This document shows, piece after piece, positions 1-6,724 of a stretch of 18,296 bases of DNA; position 1 is the first letter of the stretch, and every line of letters begins with the position of its first letter. The stretch is taken from NCBI GenBank assembly GCA_023255285.1, contig JALRIY010000018.1, positions 1-18,296 of the forward strand, read 5' to 3'. The DNA comes from Algoriphagus sp. (GTDB taxonomy: Bacteria; Bacteroidota; Bacteroidia; Cytophagales; Cyclobacteriaceae). The notes beneath the pieces were generated by a model. The model made no database searches and was not told where the DNA came from. It worked only from the letters and a program-made list of their open reading frames with translations. The position numbers and the translations under genes are program-made.

Positions 1-40
1 TCACCCTGTCCGTCGCGGCGGATTAAGGGTATGGTTTTCT

Positions 41-68
41 CGCAAAGGCGCCAAGACGCAAAGAAATT
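41..68 (+). repeat. 28-base direct repeat, copy 1
   Basis: This copy matches 206-233 at 27 of 28 positions; the fourth base is A here and T there. The core gcgccaagacgcaaagaaa is identical. It is non-coding. Confidence 0.75.
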
Positions 69-124
69 CTTTTTCTCACGCAGATTAAGCGGTTTTTTTT
101 GTAACAACCTCTTGATCCGTTCCG

Positions 125-138
125 TCCGCCATGGCGGA
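125..138. repeat. 14-base perfect palindrome
   Basis: The sequence tccgccatggcgga equals its own reverse complement. It lies between the two 28-base repeats and is followed by a T-run at 145-152. It could fold as a short GC hairpin in RNA from either strand, but a perfect palindrome leaves no natural loop, so a terminator role is uncertain. Confidence 0.5.
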
Positions 139-205
139 GGCAGGTTTTTTTTCTTAGATCAGCGTAACCTGCCCTGTCTGTCGCGGCGGATATTTTTTTT
201 ATTTT

Positions 206-233
206 CGCTAAGGCGCCAAGACGCAAAGAAATT
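206..233 (+). repeat. 28-base direct repeat, copy 2
   Basis: Second copy of the repeat at 41-68, in the same orientation with one mismatch. The distance between copies is 165 bases, close to the 168-base offset of the neighbouring 19-base repeat pair (4-22 and 172-190), so both pairs probably belong to one duplicated unit. Confidence 0.75.
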
Positions 234-311
234 GTTCCTTCCCCAAATCCTGCAGACAGGCTCCTCTAGAGTAAGAAATTCAATAATTAATAAACGGTAT
301 TTGAATATCGA

Positions 312-1451
312 CTAGTAGCTATAAAGTGCTTTCAATTTTTCTAGGGTATAATCTACCTCTTCTATTGTCGTAAATCGACTAAAGGAAAATCGCACTGCAT
401 CTCGTTCTGCAGGATGGTGGAGCGCTCTTAGGACGTGCGAACCTACCGTAGCACCTGAGCTACAGGCCGAGCCTCCTGAAGCGGAGATGCCTTCCAAATC
501 TAGGTGAAATAGGAGCATTCCTCGATTGGACTCAGATGGGGGAAGACTCACGTTGAGTACCGTATACAAACTTTTGTTTAGCTCTGCAGAGCAGCCATTG
601 AAGGCTACACCGGGGATGTCCTGTTTCAGTTTTTCAATAAAGTAGCTCTTAACCTTCTCAATATGGCTACGGTGTGCATCAAGCTCTTCGAGAGAAATTT
701 CCAGTGCTTTGGCTAGGCCGATGATGCCAATTACATTTTCCGTTCCACCGCGCATGTTTCGCTCCTGGGCTCCACCATGGATGAAGGGGTGAATTTTTTT
801 ATCCTTCCGCACATAGAGAAAACCAACTCCTTTGGGTCCATGAAACTTGTGTGCACCCGCCACCAAGGCATCTACAGGAAGCTGAGACAAGTCGTGTACA
901 TAATGGCCCATGGTCTGCACCGTATCTGAGTGGAAAAAGGCATCGTAGGTACGCGCTAAGGTTCCTATTTGCTCCAGGTCATTTAGGTTGCCAATCTCAT
1001 TATTGCCTTGCATGAGAGATACCAAACTTTTAGGATTGGCTTGAAGTAGGGATTCCAATTGCTGCATATTGATCTCCCCTTTATCATTTACATCCAAAAT
1101 GCTAAGTTGGATTTTACCTTTTTTCGCGAGCATCTCCAGGGTATGAAGAACTGCATGGTGCTCCAAAGGGGAGGTGATAGCATGGCTGATGTGGTGCGAC
1201 TCCACTCCACAGACCAGCGCGGTATTGTCGGCTTCGGTACCTCCGGAGGTAAAAAAAATCTCTGAAGAACTGGCATGGAGTAGTTCGGCTACTTTTTTTC
1301 GGGCCTTTTCAATGGCTGAGCGGACTTCTCTGCCGTGGCTGTGTACGGAGGAGGGATTGCCATAATGTCCTCGCATAAAAGGAAGCATTGCCTCGATCAC
1401 GCGATCGTCCATAGGAGTGGTGGCGGCATTATCGAGGTATACGTGCTTCAT
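312..1451 (-). CDS. Cysteine desulfurase, NifS/IscS group (PLP enzyme)
   Basis: This fold-type I PLP enzyme removes sulfur from cysteine, giving alanine and an enzyme persulfide used for Fe-S clusters, thiolated tRNA or cofactors in the cytoplasm. The 379 residues begin with YLDNAATTP (5-13). Cofactor contacts are visible: GGTEADN (70-76), the EHHAVL histidine that stacks on PLP (H98), D176 and Q179 in HSDTVQ, and the Schiff-base lysine K202 in AHKFHGPKG. RGGTEN (234-239) is conserved. The persulfide cysteine is C330 in SGGSACSSGA; the flanking sequence resembles the IscS/NifS group rather than SufS. Length is slightly short of E. coli IscS (404). The start lies 28 bases after the glmM stop on the same strand, so the two genes are probably co-transcribed. 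No iscU, iscA or suf genes are nearby, so the acceptor is unknown. The family call is firm; the IscS versus NifS sub-name is not. Confidence 0.93.
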   Translation of the reverse strand: MKHVYLDNAATTPMDDRVIEAMLPFMRGHYGNPSSVHSHGREVRSAIEKARKKVAELLHASSSEIFFTSGGTEADNTALVCGVESHHISHAITSPLEHHAVLHTLEMLAKKGKIQLSILDVNDKGEINMQQLESLLQANPKSLVSLMQGNNEIGNLNDLEQIGTLARTYDAFFHSDTVQTMGHYVHDLSQLPVDALVAGAHKFHGPKGVGFLYVRKDKKIHPFIHGGAQERNMRGGTENVIGIIGLAKALEISLEELDAHRSHIEKVKSYFIEKLKQDIPGVAFNGCSAELNKSLYTVLNVSLPPSESNRGMLLFHLDLEGISASGGSACSSGATVGSHVLRALHHPAERDAVRFSFSRFTTIEEVDYTLEKLKALYSY

Positions 1452-1479
1452 TGGTTACTTTTTGACAAGGCAATAAACT

Positions 1480-2874
1480 TTAATCTATGGTGGCATTCAC
1501 CACCTCTTTGATGTCTTGCATGATTTTTTTGGCAAGATGCTCTGCTTTGGCTTCGGAGTCCGATTCCGAATAGATACGGATAATTGGTTCGGTATTGGAC
1601 TTTCGAAGATGCACCCATTCTTTTTCAAATTCAATTTTGACCCCATCAGAATCGTTGATGGGATGGTTTTTGTATTGAGCCTTGATTTTAAGTAGGATAT
1701 CGTCTACATCCAAGTTTGGAGTAAGTTCTATTTTATTTTTTGAAATATAATAATTTGGGTAAGTCGCACGAAGCATGGAGATGGACTTTCCATACTTTGC
1801 TAGGTGGGTTAAAAATAGCCCAATTCCCACCAATGCATCCCGTCCATAATGAGAAGTGGGGTAGATAATGCCTCCATTGCCTTCCCCACCGATAACTGCT
1901 TGGACCGCCTTCATTTGGTTGACGACATTGACTTCACCGACTGCTGATGCAGTGTAGGTTCCGCCTCGTTTTTCGGTGACATCACGTAGTGCTCGTGTTG
2001 AAGAAAGGTTGGACACTGTATTGCCAGGAGTCTGGGAAAGCACATAATCTGATACTGCAACCAAGGTGTACTCTTCTCCAAACATAGAACCGTCTTCATT
2101 TACTAGTGCTAGCCGATCCACATCAGGATCTACAACGATTCCCAGGTCATACTGCCCTCTTTCCAGTTTTTTTGAAATGTCTCGTAAGTTTTCAGGGAGT
2201 GGCTCGGGGTTGTGTGCAAAGTTGCCATCTGGCTCACAATAAAGTTCCTCGATTTCAGCTACACCCAAAGCACGAAGTAGTTTGGGAACTACGATTCCTC
2301 CTGTGGAGTTGACCGCATCCACGACTATCTTGAAATTGCGGGCTTTTATGGCTGCTGCATCTACAAGCTCCAAATCAAGCACATGTTGAATGTGTCGATC
2401 CATGTAATCGGTGATTTCGGTATATTTTCCAAGTTTGCGTACCTCAGCAAAGGTAAAGTCCTCTGTTTCTGCTTTGGTCAAAATGGATTGACCTTCTGCA
2501 TCGGAAATAAATTCACCGACAGCATTGAGAAGTTTGAGGGCATTCCATTGGGTAGGATTATGGCTTGCAGTGAGGATGATACCTCCACCTGCATTTTCTC
2601 TTGGTACTGCAAACTCTACTGTGGGGGTAGTGCTGAGGCCTAGGTCAATGACTGATATCCCCAAACCTTGGAGTGTTGCGGCTACCAATCGGGAGACCAT
2701 ATCCCCAGACAGTCGCGCATCTCTACCGATGACTACCGTGGGGTTTCCTGTTTGCTCGAGCACCCAAGTACCAAATGCAGCGGTAAATTTGACTACATCA
2801 ATGGGGGTGAGGCCTTCGCCTGGCCTGCCGCCGATGGTACCTCGAATTCCAGAGATCGATTTAATTAGTGACAC
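1480..2874 (-). CDS. glmM: Phosphoglucosamine mutase (alpha-D-phosphohexomutase)
   Basis: The enzyme interconverts glucosamine-6-phosphate and glucosamine-1-phosphate, the step before GlmU in UDP-GlcNAc synthesis for peptidoglycan and lipid A. All four phosphohexomutase signatures appear in order in 464 residues: the phosphoserine loop TASHNP with S104 as the phosphorylated residue, the Mg-binding DPDVDR (249-254), the sugar-specificity loop GGEGNGG (329-335), and the phosphate-binding RKSNTEP (424-430). The N-terminal ISGIRGTIGG is typical. The specificity loop differs from the GEQSGH of E. coli GlmM and resembles archaeal and other Bacteroidota members, so phosphomannomutase or phosphoglucomutase side activity cannot be excluded from sequence alone. 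It lies between the small cysteine-rich membrane protein (47 bases upstream) and the cysteine desulfurase (28 bases downstream), all leftward. Confidence 0.88.
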   Translation of the reverse strand: MSLIKSISGIRGTIGGRPGEGLTPIDVVKFTAAFGTWVLEQTGNPTVVIGRDARLSGDMVSRLVAATLQGLGISVIDLGLSTTPTVEFAVPRENAGGGIILTASHNPTQWNALKLLNAVGEFISDAEGQSILTKAETEDFTFAEVRKLGKYTEITDYMDRHIQHVLDLELVDAAAIKARNFKIVVDAVNSTGGIVVPKLLRALGVAEIEELYCEPDGNFAHNPEPLPENLRDISKKLERGQYDLGIVVDPDVDRLALVNEDGSMFGEEYTLVAVSDYVLSQTPGNTVSNLSSTRALRDVTEKRGGTYTASAVGEVNVVNQMKAVQAVIGGEGNGGIIYPTSHYGRDALVGIGLFLTHLAKYGKSISMLRATYPNYYISKNKIELTPNLDVDDILLKIKAQYKNHPINDSDGVKIEFEKEWVHLRKSNTEPIIRIYSESDSEAKAEHLAKKIMQDIKEVVNATID

Positions 2875-2921
2875 GAATAGGATGTTTGTATGTTAAAAAT
2901 AGTTGGCTACGCTTGAAAAGA

Positions 2922-3152
2922 TTACTTGAATTTGGCCATCACCTTGTCCACCTCATTGTCCGGATTGGCACAGTTGCTGGTAGCATCCACCGTCTTTCCA
3001 CAGAGGCCGCAAGTCACTCCTTCCTTGTTTAGGAAAGGACTTTGTGAAGCACAGGTTCCTTTGAATTCCCCATTTTTTAGAAAAATCAGCCTTACAGACA
3101 TTAAAACGAAGAAAATGGCGATGAAACCTAGTGTGATCAAGAAAGTTGCCAT
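2922..3152 (-). CDS. Small single-helix membrane protein with four cysteines
   Basis: This is a 76-residue protein. Residues 3-24 form one hydrophobic helix. The rest is a short soluble tail with GTCAS (C34), EGVTCGLCGK (C48 and C51, a CxxC pair) and SNC (C61). The CxxC plus two further cysteines suggests a small metal or redox site, for example zinc or Fe-S, but nothing here identifies it. I recall similar short proteins with a GTCAS...CGxCG pattern annotated only as 'membrane or secreted protein' in Bacteroidota. It is the first gene of the leftward group with glmM and the cysteine desulfurase. The link to a persulfide-forming enzyme is suggestive only. An exact TAnnTTTG-type -7 box lies 17 bases before its start, at 3176-3169. 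The start ATG (3152) leads directly into the helix. Confidence 0.8.
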   Translation of the reverse strand: MATFLITLGFIAIFFVLMSVRLIFLKNGEFKGTCASQSPFLNKEGVTCGLCGKTVDATSNCANPDNEVDKVMAKFK

Positions 3153-3158
3153 ACCGGA

Positions 3159-3166
3159 TAATTTTG
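3159..3166 (+). promoter_or_regulatory. Candidate -7 box for mazG (TAATTTTG)
   Basis: This is an exact match to the Bacteroidota sigma-ABfr -7 consensus TAnnTTTG. Transcription would start near 3171-3174, about 50 bases before the chosen mazG ATG at 3225. I see no good -33 TTTG at the expected distance. It lies head-on to the equally exact box on the other strand at 3169-3176. Confidence 0.45.
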
Positions 3167-3168
3167 CG

Positions 3169-3176
3169 CAAATTTA
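3169..3176 (-). promoter_or_regulatory. Candidate -7 box for the leftward gene group (TAAATTTG)
   Basis: On the minus strand the sequence reads TAAATTTG, an exact TAnnTTTG match. Transcription would start near 3163, leaving a leader of about 10 bases before the ATG at 3152. The -33 element is not obvious. The box lies only 2 bases from the opposing mazG box, so the two promoters would compete for the same DNA. Confidence 0.45.
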
Positions 3177-3224
3177 ATGTTTTACTTTGAAAACGTTTAC
3201 ACGTCAAGCATAGTTTCCTACAAC

Positions 3225-4028
3225 ATGTCCAACTTGAGTTCTCGAGCCGAGCAATTGGCTGCCTTTGATCGCTTATTGACCATTATGGATGAGTTGCGTG
3301 CGCAATGTCCTTGGGACAAGAAGCAGACTACCGAAAGTTTGCGTCATTTGACCATTGAGGAGACCTTTGAACTTTCGGATGCCATCTTGCAAGGTGATGC
3401 TGAAGAAATAAAAAAAGAAGTGGGGGATCTGCTCTTGCACCTGGTCTTTTATGCCAAAATTGGTTCGGAGCAGGGTCGCTACGACATCCGCACGGTGATT
3501 GATTCCTTATGTGAGAAATTGATCCGTCGGCACCCACACATCTATGGAGATACTGTGGTGCAGGATGAGGAGGCCGTCAAGCAAAATTGGGAGAAAATCA
3601 AGCTCACTGAAAAAGGAAATGTTTCTGTGCTTGGTGGAGTGCCCAAAAGTTTGCCTGCCCTCATCAAGGCCATGCGAATCCAGGAAAAGGCACGAGGTGT
3701 GGGCTTTGACTGGGAGGAGCCTGAGCAGGTATGGGACAAGGTGAAGGAGGAAATGGGCGAGTTTGAGGCGGAGTTTCAAGTAGGAGCTGGATCCAAAATT
3801 GACCAAGAAAAAGCAGCGGCAGAGTTTGGAGACCTTCTTTTTTCATTGATCAACTATGCGCGATTTATAGACATCAATCCAGAGGAGGCATTGGAGCGAA
3901 CCAACATCAAATTTATCTCCCGATTTCAGTACTTGGAGCAAGCTGCCAAAGCGACAGGCAAAAATTTAAGCGAGATGAGTTTGGCTGAAATGGATGTGTA
4001 CTGGGAAGAAGCGAAGAAAAGTACTTAG
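3225..4028 (+). CDS. mazG: Nucleoside triphosphate pyrophosphohydrolase MazG
   Basis: MazG hydrolyses (d)NTPs to monophosphates and pyrophosphate, cleaning nucleotide pools and damping stringent signalling. With the chosen start the protein has 267 residues, close to E. coli MazG (263). Two MazG domains are visible. The N-terminal one has CPWDKKQT (28-35), IEETFEL (44-50), KEVGDLLLHLVFYA (64-77) and RRHPHIYGD (101-109). The C-terminal one has EEMGEF (175-180) and EFGDLLFSLINYAR (200-213), with the acidic residues that bind Mg-NTP. An in-frame ATG at 3177 would add 16 residues without family similarity and would sit about at the predicted transcription start, so I chose the internal ATG. It is divergent from the GlmM group and followed by a 223-base spacer. 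Confidence 0.93.
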   Translation: MSNLSSRAEQLAAFDRLLTIMDELRAQCPWDKKQTTESLRHLTIEETFELSDAILQGDAEEIKKEVGDLLLHLVFYAKIGSEQGRYDIRTVIDSLCEKLIRRHPHIYGDTVVQDEEAVKQNWEKIKLTEKGNVSVLGGVPKSLPALIKAMRIQEKARGVGFDWEEPEQVWDKVKEEMGEFEAEFQVGAGSKIDQEKAAAEFGDLLFSLINYARFIDINPEEALERTNIKFISRFQYLEQAAKATGKNLSEMSLAEMDVYWEEAKKST

Positions 4029-4251
4029 TACGAGTTACTTGGTACAACGTACAAAATACGGTAGAAATAACCTACGCTACGCTTCATGAAATAATAAAGG
4101 GAGATATGGAAGAAATACGCAGCGCTACGACTGCCTCCGGAATGTAGGCTCCGTGAAATAGGGTAGATAAACGTATTAAAACCCTTTATTTCCCGAGCTT
4201 TGCTCGGAATATTTCTACTTTATTTCATTTATAACTAATCAACTAAATCCA
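4029..4251. repeat. Spacer with inverted repeats and a GC hairpin
   Basis: No gene is seen here. Just after the mazG stop four GTAC tetranucleotides fall within about 32 bases (4021-4052). A pair of inverted arms, gaaataataaaggg (4088-4101) and ccctttatttc (4182-4192), could close a large stem. Directly beside the right arm is a perfect hairpin ccgagc-ttt-gctcgg (4193-4207). The layout resembles a decayed miniature inverted-repeat element, or a bidirectional termination region for mazG. The T-run expected of a simple rho-independent terminator is missing. Confidence 0.5.
4193..4207. repeat. Perfect 6-bp stem hairpin
   Basis: The arms ccgagc and gctcgg are separated by the loop ttt. The hairpin lies 45 bases before the ridA start and beside the right arm of the larger inverted repeat. 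It is followed by aatatttctacttt, which is AT-rich but not a clean T-run. Confidence 0.55.
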
Positions 4252-4632
4252 ATGTCTAGAAAAATTATCTACACCCCAGAAGCACCGGCGCCGATCGGAC
4301 CCTATTCTCAGGCGGTACAAGTTGGAGATACACTCTATGTATCGGGCCAAATCGCCCTAGATCCAGAGACGGGGGAGCTGATCAATGAAAACATCACGGA
4401 AGAGACGCATGCGGTCATGAAAAACATGGAAGCCATCCTGAGGGCTGCTGGTTTTGGCTTCGACAATGTGGCCAAATGCACGATTTTTATCCGAGATATG
4501 GGCCAGTTTGGCACCATTAACGAGGCTTATGGACAGTACTTCAAAGTCGATCCCCCTGCTAGGGAGACTGTGGAGGTAAGCAAACTCCCCAAAAATGTAC
4601 AGGTGGAAATTTCTTGTATTGCTGTAAAGTAA
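4252..4632 (+). CDS. ridA: RidA family enamine/imine deaminase
   Basis: RidA (YjgF/YER057c/UK114) hydrolyses reactive 2-aminoacrylate and related enamines released by PLP enzymes such as threonine/serine dehydratase, protecting other PLP enzymes in the cytoplasm. The 126-residue length is exactly typical. Family residues are present: PAPIGPYSQA with Y18, YVSGQ (29-33), the active-site R104 in DPPARETVEV, and E119 in VEISCIAVK. The C-terminal signature ARETVEVSKLPKNVQVEI is complete, with Thr at the position where E. coli has Cys107, a common variation. The next gene begins 4 bases after the stop, indicating co-transcription. No dehydratase is adjacent. Confidence 0.95.
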   Translation: MSRKIIYTPEAPAPIGPYSQAVQVGDTLYVSGQIALDPETGELINENITEETHAVMKNMEAILRAAGFGFDNVAKCTIFIRDMGQFGTINEAYGQYFKVDPPARETVEVSKLPKNVQVEISCIAVK

Positions 4633-4636
4633 AGGC

Positions 4637-5134
4637 ATGAACTTGTTGCCTTTTGGTCGGGAAACTCTGGTAAGCCCTTTATCGAAGGAGCAGCTCCTGG
4701 ATCGCTTGTCGGCAGTTACTCGAGGGGCTCATTCCGAAGGGCTCCCAGAATTACCTCCACTATTTAACGGACGCGTCGAAGAAAATGGATTTCGAATTTC
4801 TCGAGTAATTGAAAAAGGAGACAACTTTCTCCCATTACTTTTGGGTAAGGTGGAGCATACGCCTCGAGGTAGCATACTTTTTCTCCGTTACCAGCTTTTT
4901 TCAACTACTCGATTTTTTCTTTGGTTTTGGACAGGGATACTACTTGCTTTTGTTCTTTTTTTCTTTTTAATGACTCAACAATTTTTTCAAGGAGGCATTT
5001 GTCTTTTTCTACTGGGCTTCAATTACATATTAGCCGTGGTTTTGTTTCATCGGCAACTGGGACATAGTAAAAAACTTTTCAAAGAAGTGATCAATTTTCC
5101 AGCGAGTAACGTGGAATCTGCTAGCAAGTTTTAG
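4637..5134 (+). CDS. Unknown protein with soluble N-terminus and two membrane helices
   Basis: I do not recognise a named family. The 165 residues have a soluble N-terminal half (1-90) containing FNGRVEENGFRISR (43-56) and DNFLPLLLGKVE (62-73). A two-helix hairpin follows at about 92-112 and 116-137. The pattern 'F.G.i..n.F.i.r.i....sFlP...G.i' recalls small uncharacterised bacterial membrane proteins in which a beta-rich domain precedes two helices, but I cannot name one. The start is 4 bases after the ridA stop, so it probably depends on ridA for transcription and perhaps translation. It is followed within 21 bases by the fumC promoter. Confidence 0.75.
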   Translation: MNLLPFGRETLVSPLSKEQLLDRLSAVTRGAHSEGLPELPPLFNGRVEENGFRISRVIEKGDNFLPLLLGKVEHTPRGSILFLRYQLFSTTRFFLWFWTGILLAFVLFFFLMTQQFFQGGICLFLLGFNYILAVVLFHRQLGHSKKLFKEVINFPASNVESASKF

Positions 5135-5154
5135 GCAAAAAGGGACTTTGGGTG

Positions 5155-5162
5155 TACCTTTG
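5155..5162 (+). promoter_or_regulatory. Candidate -7 box for fumC (TACCTTTG)
   Basis: This is an exact match to the Bacteroidota -7 consensus TAnnTTTG. Transcription from about 5169 would give a leader of roughly 27 bases before the fumC ATG at 5196. A TTTG at 5147-5150 is too close to be the -33 element; the proper position (about 5130) reads only ttta. The box also argues against the in-frame ATG at 5148 as the fumC start, because it lies upstream of the expected transcript. Confidence 0.5.
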
Positions 5163-5195
5163 TGCCCTAATCTTCACCTTTTTAATTCGACTACC

Positions 5196-6596
5196 ATGTC
5201 CATCCGTATAGAAAAAGACACCATGGGGCCTGTAGAGGTTCCAGCATCGGCCTATTGGGGCGCACAGACGCAGCGCTCGATCAATAACTTTAAGATTGGC
5301 GGAGAAAAAAACCGCATGCCCATCGAGATCATCCATGCTTTTGCCGTATTGAAGAAAGCAGCGGCGTTGACCAATGCGGAGTTAGGGGTTTTGGAACTTG
5401 AAAAGGCAAAAATCATCGCTCAGGTTTGTGACGAAGTGTTAACTGGACAGCACGACAGCCAGTTTCCATTGGTGGTCTGGCAGACGGGATCGGGTACCCA
5501 ATCCAACATGAATGCGAACGAGGTGATTGCCTACCGAGCGCATGTGCTTTTAGGAGGATCTTTGGAGGATGCCAAGAAAAAAATCCACCCCAACGACGAT
5601 GTCAACAAGTCTCAGTCCTCCAACGATACCTACCCCACGGCGATGCACATTGCTGCCTACAAGATGGTTGCTCAAACGACTATCCCTGGGGTGAAGCAGC
5701 TTCGCGATACGCTAGCAGCCAAGGCAGAAGCCTTCAAGCAGGTAGTCAAAATCGGGCGAACCCACTTTATGGACGCCACTCCGCTTACCTTGGGTCAGGA
5801 GTTTAGTGGCTACGTGGCGCAGCTTGATCACGGTTTGCGTGCGCTCAACAACACCCTTTCGCATTTGTCTGAGTTGGCTTTGGGCGGTACCGCAGTGGGT
5901 ACTGGTTTGAATACTCCGCGGGGCTATTCTGAATTGGTCGCAAAAAAAATAGCTGAGTTGACCGGTCTTCCCTTTGTGACGGCGCCCAACAAGTTTGAGG
6001 CACTTGCTGCGCACGATGGCATGGTCGAAACCCATGGGGCATTGAAGCAATTGGCTGTTTCCTTGATGAAAATCGCCAATGACATTCGTATGCTTTCCTC
6101 AGGTCCTCGCTCTGGCATCGGGGAGATTTTGATTCCAGAAAATGAGCCAGGTTCTTCCATTATGCCGGGTAAGGTCAATCCGACTCAAGTGGAGGCTATG
6201 ACCATGGTAGCGGCGCAGGTGATGGGCAACGATGTGGCAATTACCATAGGTGGTTCCAACGGACATTTTGAACTGAATGTATTCAAGCCCCTAATTGCTG
6301 CAAATTTCCTACAGTCGGCCCGATTGCTAGGAGATGCTTGCGTTTCCTTTGATCTAAATTGTGCGGTGGGTATTGAACCGAATACCCCTATGATCCAGCA
6401 GCATTTGGAAAATTCCCTCATGTTGGTGACAGCTCTGAATCCGTATATTGGCTACGAAAATGCAGCAGCCATAGCTAAGAAAGCGCACAAGGAAGGAACA
6501 AGTTTGCGCGCTGCAGCCCTAAGTTTGGGTTTACTTACCTCTGAGCAGTTTGACGAGTGGGTGAAGCCATCCGACATGATTGGAGGATTGAAGTAA
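5196..6596 (+). CDS. fumC: Class II fumarate hydratase
   Basis: This homotetrameric, iron-free fumarase interconverts fumarate and L-malate in the TCA cycle. The 466 residues compare with 467 in E. coli FumC. Landmarks: GSGTQSNMNANEV (98-110), SSNDTYPTAMHIA (141-153), GRTHFMDATPLTLGQE with H190 corresponding to E. coli H188, and the superfamily signature GSSIMPGKVNPTQ (319-331), whose S320 corresponds to the catalytic-loop S318. The C-terminal Gly-rich end is present. The upstream ATG at 5148 would add 16 residues that no fumarase has, and it precedes the predicted transcription start. The match to FumC rather than aspartase or argininosuccinate lyase is strong by length and N-terminal pattern (IEKDTMGPVEVP...YWGAQTQR). 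A strong terminator follows. Confidence 0.96.
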   Translation: MSIRIEKDTMGPVEVPASAYWGAQTQRSINNFKIGGEKNRMPIEIIHAFAVLKKAAALTNAELGVLELEKAKIIAQVCDEVLTGQHDSQFPLVVWQTGSGTQSNMNANEVIAYRAHVLLGGSLEDAKKKIHPNDDVNKSQSSNDTYPTAMHIAAYKMVAQTTIPGVKQLRDTLAAKAEAFKQVVKIGRTHFMDATPLTLGQEFSGYVAQLDHGLRALNNTLSHLSELALGGTAVGTGLNTPRGYSELVAKKIAELTGLPFVTAPNKFEALAAHDGMVETHGALKQLAVSLMKIANDIRMLSSGPRSGIGEILIPENEPGSSIMPGKVNPTQVEAMTMVAAQVMGNDVAITIGGSNGHFELNVFKPLIAANFLQSARLLGDACVSFDLNCAVGIEPNTPMIQQHLENSLMLVTALNPYIGYENAAAIAKKAHKEGTSLRAAALSLGLLTSEQFDEWVKPSDMIGGLK

Positions 6597-6616
6597 GGCG
6601 ATCCAACCCATGTCTC

Positions 6617-6646
6617 AAAAATGCCGGCTTTGGGTCGGCATTTTTT
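6617..6646 (+). terminator. Rho-independent terminator after fumC
   Basis: A 12-bp stem pairs 6617-6628 (aaaaatgccggc) with 6634-6645, containing one G-U pair and a five-base loop (tttgg). The descending arm runs into a T-run. It lies 20 bases after the fumC stop. The reverse strand also has an A/T-flanked stem, so it could work in both directions. Confidence 0.9.
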
Positions 6647-6677
6647 CATTTTCAGGAGAGTGATATAGAGCAGTTGT

Positions 6678-6708
6678 TTTGAGTTTGGATTGAAATTCAG
6701 TAGGTTAG
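6678..6708 (+). promoter_or_regulatory. Possible promoter of the 16-residue-repeat protein gene
   Basis: TTTG at 6678-6681 is followed after 19 bases by TAGGTTAG (6701-6708), which matches TAnnTTTG at 5 of its 6 defined positions. The distance fits the usual -33/-7 spacing in Bacteroidota. Transcription would start near 6714, about 11 bases before the ATG at 6725. Confidence 0.35.
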
Positions 6709-6724
6709 ATCAATTAAAGTCAGT

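Larger units (their letters stand above)
1..311. repeat. Gene-free spacer made of imperfect intergenic repeats
   Basis: No coding region is convincing here. A 28-base sequence with core aggcgccaagacgcaaag occurs at 41-68 and again at 206-233 with one mismatch. A 19-base sequence containing gtcgcggcgga occurs at 4-22 and 172-190, also with one mismatch. The two pairs are offset by 165 and 168 bases, so the stretch reads as an imperfect tandem duplication of a unit of about 166 bases. Between them is a 14-base perfect palindrome (tccgccatggcgga, 125-138), and a smaller one lies in cctgcagacagg near 250-261. From memory such sequences are typical dispersed spacer repeats of Bacteroidota genomes. 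They may act as transcription ends for the leftward cysteine desulfurase, but I see no classical terminator. The two ORFs spanning them are low-complexity and not believable. Confidence 0.7.

Noticed and set aside
31..315. 94-residue ORF through the repeat region
   Set aside because: It translates the two nucleotide repeats (RRQDAKK appears twice) and T-runs; it is repeat DNA rather than a gene.
3177..3224. Upstream in-frame ATG extending MazG by 16 residues
   Set aside because: It lies next to the predicted transcription start and the extra residues do not resemble MazG; the ATG at 3225 gives the usual length.
5148..5195. Upstream in-frame ATG extending FumC by 16 residues
   Set aside because: It overlaps the exact -7 box at 5155-5162 and adds sequence foreign to fumarases.
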